62,906 nt of DNA from NCBI RefSeq assembly GCF_007489275.1, contig NZ_VLNR01000039.1, positions 1 through 62,906 of the forward strand, read 5' to 3'. The position numbers and the translations under genes are program-made. The notes beneath the pieces were generated by a model. The model worked only from the letters and a program-made list of their open reading frames with translations. It was not told the origin of the DNA and did not search any database. Source of the DNA: Aquimarina algiphila (lineage in GTDB: Bacteria > Bacteroidota > Bacteroidia > Flavobacteriales > Flavobacteriaceae). Each line of letters begins with the position of its first letter. Position 1 is the stretch's first letter. This document shows, in pieces, positions 44,348-52,482 of this stretch.

Positions 44348-45988
44348 TTGATACCTCAAGCTATTGCATATGCATTATTAATGGGTGTCCCTGCTATTTA
44401 TGGGCTATATGCTTGTTTGGTTCCATTACTGCTATATGCTTTCTTTGGGACGTCAAGACAATTAAGTATAGGCCCTGTAGCCGTTACTGCCATTTTGGTG
44501 ATGAGCGGAGTTAGTCAGTTAGCTGACCCTTTTTCAGATAAATTTATTTCCTTAGTTCTGTTTACAGGTTTTCTCATTGGTGTGTTACAGATTATTATGA
44601 GTGTATTGAGAATGGGGTTTTTGGTGAATCTTATTTCTCAGCCGGTTATTTCTGGTTTTATCTCTGCTGCGGCCATAATTATAATTGTTTCTCAGTTAGA
44701 AGAAGGTTTAGGAATGACTATTCCAGATTATAAATATACACATCAGACTATTGGGTATGTCATAGGTCATTTTTCTAATGTAAATTGGATCACTTTAGCA
44801 ATCTGTATTGGTTCGATTACCGTAATTGTAATACTGAAGAAGTGGAAGCGTTCTTTTCCAGGAGCACTTACGGTACTTGTTATTACAACCCTGTTAACCT
44901 ATGTTTTCAATCTAAAAGAAAAAGGACTGGCGATTATTCAAGATGTCCCTAGTGGCTTACCATCTTTTAGTATTCCAGAGATGAATTATGATACTATGGT
45001 TACTTTAATCCCTACGGTGCTTACAGTTACTTTTATTGGATATGTTGGCAGTATTGGTATTGCTAAATCTATGGAGATGAAAAATAGGGATCATATTATA
45101 CGCCCTAATCAGGAGCTATTGGCTTTAGGAATAGCAAAGGTAATTGGAGCATTCTTTCAGGCAGTTCCTTCATCGGGAAGTTATAGTAGAACGGCAATTA
45201 ATGATGAAGCAGGAGCGAAGACTACGGTGTCCTCTATTATTGCCGCAATAATGGTTATACTTTCATTGTTGTTTCTTACTTCGTTTTTCTATTATATTCC
45301 AAAATCTACTCTTGCTGCAATTATTCTTGTATCTGTATTTGGGTTAATCAATTACAGTGAGGCTAAATATCTTTTTAGTTTAAGGAGACGAGACTTTATT
45401 GTAATGATTATAACTTTTTTAGGAACTTTAATTTTTGGGGTAGAGAATGGGATTTTTATTGGAGTGCTTCTGTCTTTTGTTTTCCTTCAATATTATAGTG
45501 CTCGTCCTCATATAGCAGAATTGGTAAATATTCCAGGGACTATGTATTATCGTAATATTAATAGATTTCCTGATGCTGTTCAGTCTAAGGAATATTTAAT
45601 TATTAGATTTGATAATCAGTTGTATTTTGGGAACTCAGGATATTTCAAGGATACTATTTTTAAATATGTGTCACATCGTGATGTGCATCCAAAATTTTTA
45701 ATCCTGGATAATACAAACATGCATGATATTGATAGTACAGGTTTACACGTTTTGGAGGATATTCATCAGTATTTGGAAGATCTTGATATACAACTATTAA
45801 TGGTTGGAACGATTGGTCCAGTAAGAGATTTTCTAAAGAGGTCAGGATTTACTGATAAATTGGGGAAGGATTATTATTACCTTACAATCTCAAACGCTGT
45901 TGATTATGCCGAGAATAGAATGGAGCATGAAGATATTCATGAAGCTGCAGTACAATTTAATCAAAAACGAAGATCTTTTCTTGATTAG
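44348..45988 (+). CDS. SulP family inorganic anion transporter, start uncertain
   Basis: A SulP (SLC26-like) permease, 546 aa from the first usable start. It has about ten hydrophobic segments, the QPVISGFISAAAIIIIVSQ signature and SGSYSRTAINDEAGAKT, then a cytoplasmic STAS domain (about 420-530, FLILDNTNMHDIDSTGL). The substrate is an inorganic anion such as sulfate or bicarbonate. The only start-like codon is TTG at 44348, which lies inside helix 1; the family-conserved upstream part (KSDILAGITVGVILIPQA) is encoded in the same frame back to 44234 with no ATG, GTG or TTG. Confidence 0.85.
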   Translation: MIPQAIAYALLMGVPAIYGLYACLVPLLLYAFFGTSRQLSIGPVAVTAILVMSGVSQLADPFSDKFISLVLFTGFLIGVLQIIMSVLRMGFLVNLISQPVISGFISAAAIIIIVSQLEEGLGMTIPDYKYTHQTIGYVIGHFSNVNWITLAICIGSITVIVILKKWKRSFPGALTVLVITTLLTYVFNLKEKGLAIIQDVPSGLPSFSIPEMNYDTMVTLIPTVLTVTFIGYVGSIGIAKSMEMKNRDHIIRPNQELLALGIAKVIGAFFQAVPSSGSYSRTAINDEAGAKTTVSSIIAAIMVILSLLFLTSFFYYIPKSTLAAIILVSVFGLINYSEAKYLFSLRRRDFIVMIITFLGTLIFGVENGIFIGVLLSFVFLQYYSARPHIAELVNIPGTMYYRNINRFPDAVQSKEYLIIRFDNQLYFGNSGYFKDTIFKYVSHRDVHPKFLILDNTNMHDIDSTGLHVLEDIHQYLEDLDIQLLMVGTIGPVRDFLKRSGFTDKLGKDYYYLTISNAVDYAENRMEHEDIHEAAVQFNQKRRSFLD

Positions 45989-46025
45989 AAGTGTAAAGTG
46001 TTTTTTTAAGTCTAAATTTTATAAG

Positions 46026-46991
46026 TTAATTATCTTCGTATAAATGTAATTTTAGACCCATTCCATAATTAGTGTTGTTATTTTTGATAAGATTATTATT
46101 ATTGCTATATTCTTTATCAAAACGTTGCCAGGCTCTATTTTTAAAGAATATTCTTCTTGTAAAAGTTTTGTAACCGCTAATCTTATCGGTAAAAGGGAGT
46201 AATGGCCTAAAAGTAGTAGAAACCTTTACAATGCCTTTTCTGGTTTCGATCTCGCTATATTTTTTTGTTTGTTGGAGCTTTCCTTTAGTATCAGCATAGC
46301 CAAGTACCTGTATAGATACAAAAAAGCCTTCTTTGGGTACGAAAACCCTATGTTCTGAAACGTTCAGTTCAAAATTAGATTTGTCTTTATCTGTAACCTT
46401 AAATATAATATCCTCATAGGATAATCTTTTCCCGGGAAAACCATTGTCATTTTCATAGAATTGCATCTTAAATAATGTAGAGAATGATCCAGTACTATTA
46501 GAATTTCTATTGGATGACTCTGTTTTAATCGGGAGGTATACAGAAGCAATTTTTGTAGATTTTTCTGAATTTCTAGGAAAGAAAACTGCAATTTCTGATT
46601 CTACAGTGGGGAGCCAACTTTTAAAATAGTCGTTATGTACTTCTGAAGCAATCTTCTTTGTTTTGTATTTTCTTTTCTTTTCTGCAGTAATATACACTTC
46701 TTTTAGTTCAGCTATATCTTCAACTAAGAGTATGTATTTATCTAAGGATGTGGTGGATATGGTTTTTTCTTTATGTCCTACTGCAGAAATGTATAAGGAG
46801 TCAATATCAGAATACCATTTTTTAGAAAACTGAAAGCGACCATCTGCATCTGCAAAAGTACCATTACCATTGCCAAAAGATATTGTGGCATAAGATATGG
46901 GGGTCTTTTGCACAGAATCCAGCACAGTATAGGTCTGAGAGCAGACTATTTGAGCTAAAAAAAGCAATAGTAGGGGGAATAGCTTTTTCAT
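46026..46991 (-). CDS. Exported protein with carboxypeptidase-like regulatory domain
   Basis: A 321-aa exported protein (signal peptide MKKLFPLLLLFLAQIVCSQ). The regulatory-like beta-sandwich (about 19-95) has the ISYATISFGNGNGTFADADG pattern of CarboxypepD_reg-like domains. The rest (about 95-321) is beta-rich and of unknown family, with FFVSIQVLGYADTKGKLQQ and NNTNYGMGLKLHLYED at the end. It is widespread in Bacteroidota as a small outer membrane or periplasmic protein. It is convergent with the SulP gene. Confidence 0.75.
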   Translation of the reverse strand: MKKLFPLLLLFLAQIVCSQTYTVLDSVQKTPISYATISFGNGNGTFADADGRFQFSKKWYSDIDSLYISAVGHKEKTISTTSLDKYILLVEDIAELKEVYITAEKKRKYKTKKIASEVHNDYFKSWLPTVESEIAVFFPRNSEKSTKIASVYLPIKTESSNRNSNSTGSFSTLFKMQFYENDNGFPGKRLSYEDIIFKVTDKDKSNFELNVSEHRVFVPKEGFFVSIQVLGYADTKGKLQQTKKYSEIETRKGIVKVSTTFRPLLPFTDKISGYKTFTRRIFFKNRAWQRFDKEYSNNNNLIKNNNTNYGMGLKLHLYEDN

Positions 46992-47139
46992 TGTGTGATT
47001 GGGGATTAAAAATCTAAAATAATAAAATATATTTATAATAAGCTATTATCATGCCAAAGAGTATAAATACAGGTTTAAGTTTTATTGTTTATTTTTTTAA
47101 ACATAACTATCTATTTTTTAATAATTTAAATTCTTTTAT

Positions 47140-48753
47140 TTAAACAATAGCTCCAATTTTTTTATCAAGACCACATCGCTCGATAAAACCATTAGTAAAC
47201 ACTTGCATTGCCTCTGGGCTTAATAATTCATTACGTGTGTCGATCCAGTGTTGTACTGTTGCAGATCCATACATATTTTGAATTCGTTGAAAGTTTAAAT
47301 TAAAATTAATTTTCCCCCAGTGTAATGTGTATGGTATGTTTATAGCTTCTAATCGATTCCATACCTTTTCATAGAATTTACGAGTAACATCAGCATCTAC
47401 TCCGTCTAATTCTAGTACACAGGTTTTTGTAAACTTTGTAAAGCCTAATAAGGCTTTTGTTCCTTTTACATAACGTAATGATATTCCTCCAGGAAAAGGA
47501 TCTCCGTTTTCAATAATGTTAAGAATTTCTTCTACAACACGTACACTATCTTTAATGTCAATACCAAGAGCTGCACTCGCTACTTTACCTCTAAATTTTG
47601 TGTTACTAAACGTTTCTCCTATTGTGCCTTCTATTGGAGGGACTTCTTTGTATGCTAAAGGAAATAATATGTTTACCAGTTTGGGAACTAATAAAACTGA
47701 TAATCCCCCAAGACTGTCCATTACTGTTTGTATAAGACCTAATAAATCATCACCATAGGTAAGTCCTTTGTCATCAGTAGTTCTTCTAATGTAATTCTCT
47801 CTATAGCTACGTTTGTATGATGCTTTTAAGAACACTCCTTTTTCTGTGTTATTAGGTTCAAAATCATAAGGATTGATAATTACTTCAAAATGATACAATT
47901 CTCGGTCTGGTGAGAATTGGGGAAAGGGGAGGGTGTTGTTTATTGATGAAAAGTCTAATGTTTTCATCGTGTTTTTTAAATTGTTATCATATGCTATTCC
48001 TTCTATTCGATGTTCTTCTAACAAGAACTTAGGTTCTGTTTCTATCATAATGCCATGTATAATTCCGAAACTACCAAAACTTACTAGTGCGGCGTTAAAC
48101 ATAGTGTCATCTCTAATCAGTTCTGCTCCTAACCAATTTATAAATTTATCTGATACAACAGGATTAGAATCGCGTTCTAACCACACATGTCTGTCTTTAC
48201 TTACAATTAGGTGTATTCCTGTTACAAAATCCTGAATTGATCCAACATTAAAAGCGGCTCCGTGTGTTCCTGTGGATAGAGCTCCAGCTACAGTTTGTCC
48301 ATTACTGGCACCGGATGCTTTTATAGATCGATTTGGTCGTTTTTCTTTTTCTAATTTTGAGTTAAGTTGAAGCATGGATACCCCGCATTGTGCAAAGAAT
48401 AAATTATCCGCTGATCCTCCTTTATTTAAATATGTGTTGGAAATATTAGGTTTGCTGACAGAAAAATTGAGGCGTAATGATTTAGTGTCTAAAATGCCCC
48501 CTTCTGATACGGCAACTTTAGAAAATGACCATCCACTCCCCATTGCTCTTAATCGTGTATTGTTGTCGGTTGCATGTCCAATCAACCATTGTAAGTTTTT
48601 AGTGGTAGCGATATATCTATCAGTTCCTTTTGCAAGGGCGTTATCGTTACGAACCTTAAAAGAAGCATTTGGAGTGAGTTTTTGCGTGAAGTTTTGATGT
48701 TTATTTTCCCATTTCTGAATAGGAAGTATTTCAATGCCTTTTGGTAGTACCAT
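47140..48753 (-). CDS. FAD-binding oxidoreductase, sugar lactone oxidase type
   Basis: A 537-aa flavoprotein of the PCMH/ALO family (L-gulonolactone or D-arabinonolactone oxidase type). The FAD-binding domain (about 45-220) has NNTRLRAMGSGWSFSKV and SGASNGQTVAGALSTGTHGA. The C-terminal ALO-like domain (about 225-537) ends with HWGKINFNL, a region that normally carries the catalytic dyad. There is no signal peptide. The substrate is likely a sugar acid lactone or another alcohol, but is not determined. It is separated by 77 bp from the Bor-like gene. Confidence 0.8.
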   Translation of the reverse strand: MVLPKGIEILPIQKWENKHQNFTQKLTPNASFKVRNDNALAKGTDRYIATTKNLQWLIGHATDNNTRLRAMGSGWSFSKVAVSEGGILDTKSLRLNFSVSKPNISNTYLNKGGSADNLFFAQCGVSMLQLNSKLEKEKRPNRSIKASGASNGQTVAGALSTGTHGAAFNVGSIQDFVTGIHLIVSKDRHVWLERDSNPVVSDKFINWLGAELIRDDTMFNAALVSFGSFGIIHGIMIETEPKFLLEEHRIEGIAYDNNLKNTMKTLDFSSINNTLPFPQFSPDRELYHFEVIINPYDFEPNNTEKGVFLKASYKRSYRENYIRRTTDDKGLTYGDDLLGLIQTVMDSLGGLSVLLVPKLVNILFPLAYKEVPPIEGTIGETFSNTKFRGKVASAALGIDIKDSVRVVEEILNIIENGDPFPGGISLRYVKGTKALLGFTKFTKTCVLELDGVDADVTRKFYEKVWNRLEAINIPYTLHWGKINFNLNFQRIQNMYGSATVQHWIDTRNELLSPEAMQVFTNGFIERCGLDKKIGAIV

Positions 48754-48830
48754 GATACTGTTTTTTATATTTTTATGTGTATTTGATGCTTTTTACCTAA
48801 GTACAATTAGGTAAAGTAGGGTGTTGAGTG

Positions 48831-49157
48831 TTATAACTCCTCAATACCTGGATCTGGCGGAGCGCATTCCCATTCTATAGTTTGTGGTACTACAATCCCT
48901 AATGTGATGGCGGATAATAAGATGTGTCCTATGTTAGTGGAGTTAGTAGCTGAGCTCATTCGTTTAGTTTCGCAATCGGCGTCAATATCTTTGGGAGATA
49001 CTAGTCCCCAGGCAAAACTCCATGTTGTTTTGGTGTTTTTTACTACAGAGTCGTTATCGTAGATACTTACAACTTTTGTTGTCATGCAACTTGAGCAGCA
49101 AAGTATTATTGCTAGCATAATGCAAGTGCTTTGTAATTGAATAGAATGTTTTATCAT
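48831..49157 (-). CDS. Bor/Iss-like lipoprotein
   Basis: A 108-aa lipoprotein (lipobox Cys24, in CCSSCMTT). The mature part matches the lambda Bor pattern: an N-terminal strand with TTWSFAWGLVSPKDIDADCE, a central polar segment, and the TLGIVVPQTIEWEC ending with paired Cys. Bor/Iss proteins are outer membrane lipoproteins, linked to serum resistance in enterobacteria and carried by phages and plasmids; their role in a marine flavobacterium is unknown. It is divergent from hipBA with a 333-bp gap between. Confidence 0.75.
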   Translation of the reverse strand: MIKHSIQLQSTCIMLAIILCCSSCMTTKVVSIYDNDSVVKNTKTTWSFAWGLVSPKDIDADCETKRMSSATNSTNIGHILLSAITLGIVVPQTIEWECAPPDPGIEEL

Positions 49158-49302
49158 GCCTTTTAGTATTTAGGCAATCAGACGATATAGTGGGGTATAC
49201 CGGTAAAATATTAAAATTAACGATATTTTAAACAATATAATAGGGGGATTTACCTGTTTTTTTGGTTAATAATAGTGTGTTTTGTTTTTGGATTTCAAAA
49301 GA

Positions 49303-49360
49303 ATATTTATAACATATTTTAAAGTATATTTTTATATACTTTAAAATATGTTATAAATAT
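49303..49360. repeat. 27-bp-arm perfect palindrome upstream of hipB
   Basis: Arms 49303-49329 and 49334-49360 are perfect reverse complements around TTTT. The inner 22 bp (49321-49342) recurs at 49453-49474. It lies in the 333-bp gap 49158-49490, between the divergent Bor-like and hipB genes. Several AGTATAT-like half-sites lie between the two copies (for example around 49415-49425). The pairing is seen directly; an operator for HipB autoregulation is inferred. Confidence 0.85.
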
Positions 49361-49452
49361 CTAGGTATATAGTAGTGTACTTTATGTATATTTGTGTATA
49401 TGTTGCTTTAAAAGTATATTAAGTTATACATAATAAATATAAAAAAGTATTT

Positions 49453-49474
49453 AAGGTATATTTTTATATACTTT
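49453..49474. promoter_or_regulatory. Putative HipB operator, second copy
   Basis: This 22-bp imperfect palindrome repeats the core of the large palindrome at 49321-49342 with one change (AAGGTATAT instead of AAAGTATAT in the left arm). It ends 16 bp before the hipB ATG, where repressor binding would block transcription or translation start. Confidence 0.6.
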
Positions 49475-49490
49475 AATTTAAAGTTAGGCT

Positions 49491-49820
49491 ATGGATATAA
49501 ATAATCTTTCAGACGAACAAATTTTAACTCAGTTAACCCAAAGGGTAAAACAGAGAAGACTTAATCTTAATATTACTCAAGAAGAGCTTTCAAAAAGAGC
49601 AGGAGTACATGTGCAAACGATTAAAAATTTTGAATCAGGTAAAACGACTACTTTGTTAACCTTTATACAAATATTAAGAGCGTTTGGTGATTTGGATGCA
49701 TTACATACATTGTTCCCAGATCCAGGAATCAGTCCAATAGCATTATTAAAACTTAAAGGCAAAGAGCGGGAGCGAGCATCACGTAGTTCTAAAAATCAAA
49801 ATGAAGATCCATCATGGTAG
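49491..49820 (+). CDS. hipB: HipB-like antitoxin, XRE family
   Basis: A 109-aa DNA-binding antitoxin. The helix-turn-helix is at about 19-73 (RLNLNITQEELSKRAGVHV and QTIKNFESGKTTTLLTFIQI), and the C-terminal tail after about 90 is charged and disordered (KLKGKERERASRSSKNQ), as in flavobacterial HipB proteins that neutralise HipA. It should repress its own operon by binding the palindromes upstream (49321-49342, 49453-49474). It overlaps hipA by 7 bp. Confidence 0.88.
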   Translation: MDINNLSDEQILTQLTQRVKQRRLNLNITQEELSKRAGVHVQTIKNFESGKTTTLLTFIQILRAFGDLDALHTLFPDPGISPIALLKLKGKERERASRSSKNQNEDPSW

Positions 49821-51100
49821 ATGTTATTAAAATTACACTTTGGGGGGAAGAATTAGGAGCATTAAGTTGGGATAGTACTAAGAATTTTGCTTCTTTCGAA
49901 TTCTTTTCTTCATTTTTAAATAAAAACCTGGATGTATCACCAATACATATGCCGATACGATCTTCTGCTAAGAAAATATATAGTTTTCCTAATTTAAATC
50001 AGGAAACGTATAAAGGATTACCAGGAATGTTATCAGATGTATTACCAGATGACTTTGGAAACCGCTTAATTGATCAATGGTTAATACTTAATAATATTCC
50101 TAAATCAGAATTTACACCGTTAGATCGACTGTGTTACATTGGTAAAAGAGGAATGGGAGCTTTAGAATTTCAGCCAGCAAAAAGTATTGGTCAGGCGCAA
50201 ACAACAACACTAGAAGTTGATAAACTTACAGAATTAGCCGAAAAGGTGCTAAATACAAGAGAAAAATTAACACTTAACCTTTCTGAAACCGAACATCTTA
50301 ATGAGTTAATCAAAGTTGGGACTTCTGCAGGAGGGCAAAGAGCAAAAGCCATAATTGCCTATAATCCAAAAACAAATGAAATACGTTCTGGACAAGCAAA
50401 AGCTCCTGATGGATTTGATCATTATATCTTCAAATTTGATGGAGTAAATGATGCTTCTCTTGGGGATCCTCAGGGATATGGTAGAATTGAGTATGCATAT
50501 TATCTTATGGCGATCGATTGTGGAATCGATATGGAGCATTCCTTGCTCTTTGAAGAGCATGATAGAGCTCATTTTATGACGAAACGTTTTGATCGTCTTG
50601 ATCATAATGAAAAAGTGCATATGCAGACATTATGCTCAATAGCACATTTTGATTATAAGTCTCCCGGAACCTATTCTTATGAAAATGCTTTTGAGGTGAT
50701 GCGTCAATTGCGATTACCTCATACCGACGCCATTCAACTATATAAAAGAATGGTATTCAATATTATTTCTCGTAATCAGGATGATCATACTAAGAATATT
50801 TCTTTCTTGATGAATAAACAAGGGGAATGGAGGCTTTCTCCTGCATATGATATAACATATTCTTATAATCCTATGGGGATATGGACCAGTATGCATCAGA
50901 TGTCAGCAAATGGTAAGCGAGATGATTTTACAATGAAAGATTTAACGTCAGTGGGGGATAAGATTAGTTATAAGAATCATAAAGATACCATACAAAGAGT
51001 GATTGAAGTATTATCAAATTGGGATTTTTATGCAAAAAAATCAGGGATTCCGCAATCTCAAGCAGATAAATTAAAGAAGGTATTTCGATTAAGGCTATAG
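49814..51100 (+). CDS. hipA: HipA-like serine/threonine kinase toxin
   Basis: A 428-aa HipA-family kinase. In Escherichia coli HipA phosphorylates glutamyl-tRNA synthetase. The N-terminal domain (about 1-100) has PGMLSDVLPDDFGNRLI; the Gly-rich loop GTSAGGQRAKA is at 169-179, where the family's autophosphorylated Ser lies (Ser171); catalytic Asp323 and Asn328 are in NQDDHTKN, and metal-binding Asp346 is in SPAYDIT. The active site is intact, so the toxin is probably functional. The start overlaps hipB by 7 bp. The substrate here is not known. Confidence 0.92.
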   Translation: MVDVIKITLWGEELGALSWDSTKNFASFEFFSSFLNKNLDVSPIHMPIRSSAKKIYSFPNLNQETYKGLPGMLSDVLPDDFGNRLIDQWLILNNIPKSEFTPLDRLCYIGKRGMGALEFQPAKSIGQAQTTTLEVDKLTELAEKVLNTREKLTLNLSETEHLNELIKVGTSAGGQRAKAIIAYNPKTNEIRSGQAKAPDGFDHYIFKFDGVNDASLGDPQGYGRIEYAYYLMAIDCGIDMEHSLLFEEHDRAHFMTKRFDRLDHNEKVHMQTLCSIAHFDYKSPGTYSYENAFEVMRQLRLPHTDAIQLYKRMVFNIISRNQDDHTKNISFLMNKQGEWRLSPAYDITYSYNPMGIWTSMHQMSANGKRDDFTMKDLTSVGDKISYKNHKDTIQRVIEVLSNWDFYAKKSGIPQSQADKLKKVFRLRL

Positions 51101-51120
51101 TATGTATATTTGACGCCTCG

Positions 51121-51948
51121 ATGAAAAAAGCTATATACTTCATGTTACTTAGTGCTGTATGTTTTACAGTAATGAATCTATTTATAAAGTATTTAGCACA
51201 TTTTGGAGGGGGGCAATTAGTACTGTTTAGAGCTTTTGGATCATTGTTCTTTACAACAAGTTACTTGTTATGGCATAAGATCCCTATTTTGGGGAATCAA
51301 AAGAAATTATTGATATATAGAGGGTTAGCCGGAGTGACTTCTATGGGATTGTTTTTTATGTCTGTTAGTTATCTACCCATAGGTTCAGCAGTTTCGTTAC
51401 GATATTTATCTCCTATTTTTGCTACTATTCTTGCTGTGTTTTTTCTAAAAGAGAAAGTAAAATCATTACAGTGGTTATTTTTTCTGATGGCGTTTATAGG
51501 AGTGTTAATGATAAAGGGGTTTGATCCTAATATCGATTCTTTAGGATTCTTATTGATCTTAGGATCTGCAGTTTTTAGTGGAGTAGTTTATGTACTGATT
51601 AATAAAATAGGTCAGGGAGATCATCCGGTAGTTATAGTGAATTACTTTATGTGGATCTCAATTATAGTAGGAGGTATCCTATCTATATTTAAATGGACAA
51701 CACCAGTAGGTCTCGAATGGGTATTACTGCTTAGCCTTGGAGTGTTTGGATATTTTGGACAATTATTCATGACTAAAGCTTTCCAATCACAAGCAACCAA
51801 TAGGGTAGTGTCCCTTAAATATGTAGAAGTTATTTTTACTATGATTGCGGGAGTATTCTGGTTTAGTGATGCGTATCCTCTATTTAGTATTGTTGGGACA
51901 TTATTGGTGATTACCGGATTAATACTCAATATCTGTTATCGTAGGTAA
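51121..51948 (+). CDS. EamA family (DMT) transporter
   Basis: A 275-aa permease with ten hydrophobic helices arranged as two EamA repeats (about 5-130 and about 140-272). The first repeat contains LFRAFGSLFFTTSYLLWHK and GSAVSLRYLSPIFATILAVF; the second GYFGQLFMTKAFQSQATNR and KYVEVIFTMIAGVFWF. It resembles RhaT/YdcZ-type drug/metabolite exporters; the solute is unknown. It is 20 bp after hipA on the same strand, possibly by read-through of the hip transcript. Confidence 0.88.
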   Translation: MKKAIYFMLLSAVCFTVMNLFIKYLAHFGGGQLVLFRAFGSLFFTTSYLLWHKIPILGNQKKLLIYRGLAGVTSMGLFFMSVSYLPIGSAVSLRYLSPIFATILAVFFLKEKVKSLQWLFFLMAFIGVLMIKGFDPNIDSLGFLLILGSAVFSGVVYVLINKIGQGDHPVVIVNYFMWISIIVGGILSIFKWTTPVGLEWVLLLSLGVFGYFGQLFMTKAFQSQATNRVVSLKYVEVIFTMIAGVFWFSDAYPLFSIVGTLLVITGLILNICYRR

Positions 51949-51980
51949 TTATAACAATACTATATATATTAAATTAGATA

Positions 51981-52008
51981 ATTTCTCCTGATGATCATCA
52001 AGAGAAAT
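51981..52008. repeat. Imperfect palindrome at a convergent gene end
   Basis: ATTTCTC (51981-51987) and GAGAAAT (52002-52008) flank the perfect 12-bp palindrome TGATGATCATCA (51989-52000). It overlaps the last codons of the minus-strand gene and follows the EamA stop. It may terminate both genes, though there is no clear T-run. Confidence 0.5.
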
Positions 52009-52249
52009 CTTCTCTAAGATAAAACATTAATTTTCCTTTATCACTAAAACTTTTGATTGTAAGAATTTCTCCATTAATTTTATTATAAATTACTTCTACA
52101 AATAATAAGTCTACATAAAAAATGGAATAATAAAAATCACGATTTCTATCGTTTACACTAAAGAGGTGGATTCCTTTATCCCAAATATCTCTGTATTTGA
52201 GATCTAAGTGACGAGCATTGAATTGTTGCTCCATGGTAATTTTGCGCAT
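51998..52249 (-). CDS. Hypothetical protein, 83 aa
   Basis: A small protein of unknown family. It may start at Met6 (MEQQFNARHL), 15 bases downstream, in place of Met1. The body has alternating aromatic strands (FYYSIFYVDLLFVEVIYNKI then GEILTIKSFSDKGKLMFYL), a compact cytosolic fold by appearance. There is no signal peptide, and no operon partner. It is convergent with the EamA gene. Confidence 0.6.
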   Translation of the reverse strand: MRKITMEQQFNARHLDLKYRDIWDKGIHLFSVNDRNRDFYYSIFYVDLLFVEVIYNKINGEILTIKSFSDKGKLMFYLREDFS

Positions 52250-52482
52250 AAGCTATCAATTTTATAAATTTAGGGTGATTTAAATTTACGGAAAAACCGT
52301 AATATATGCAAGTTTTTACCGGTAAAAACTTGAAAAACAGTAAAATGTAGTTAGAGTAATTGGTTAATTAGTGAGCTTTTAGTTTGTACTGTTGTCTTTG
52401 TATTATATTAATACAGGCAATATATCCTATTGGATAGTTGCAGATATTGTTTTTTTGGTATAGGAGTTATTATTTTAGAAAA

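Noticed and set aside
50306..50620. A 104-aa open frame inside hipA on the minus strand
   Set aside because: It is a shadow of hipA, which has an intact kinase active site in the other strand.
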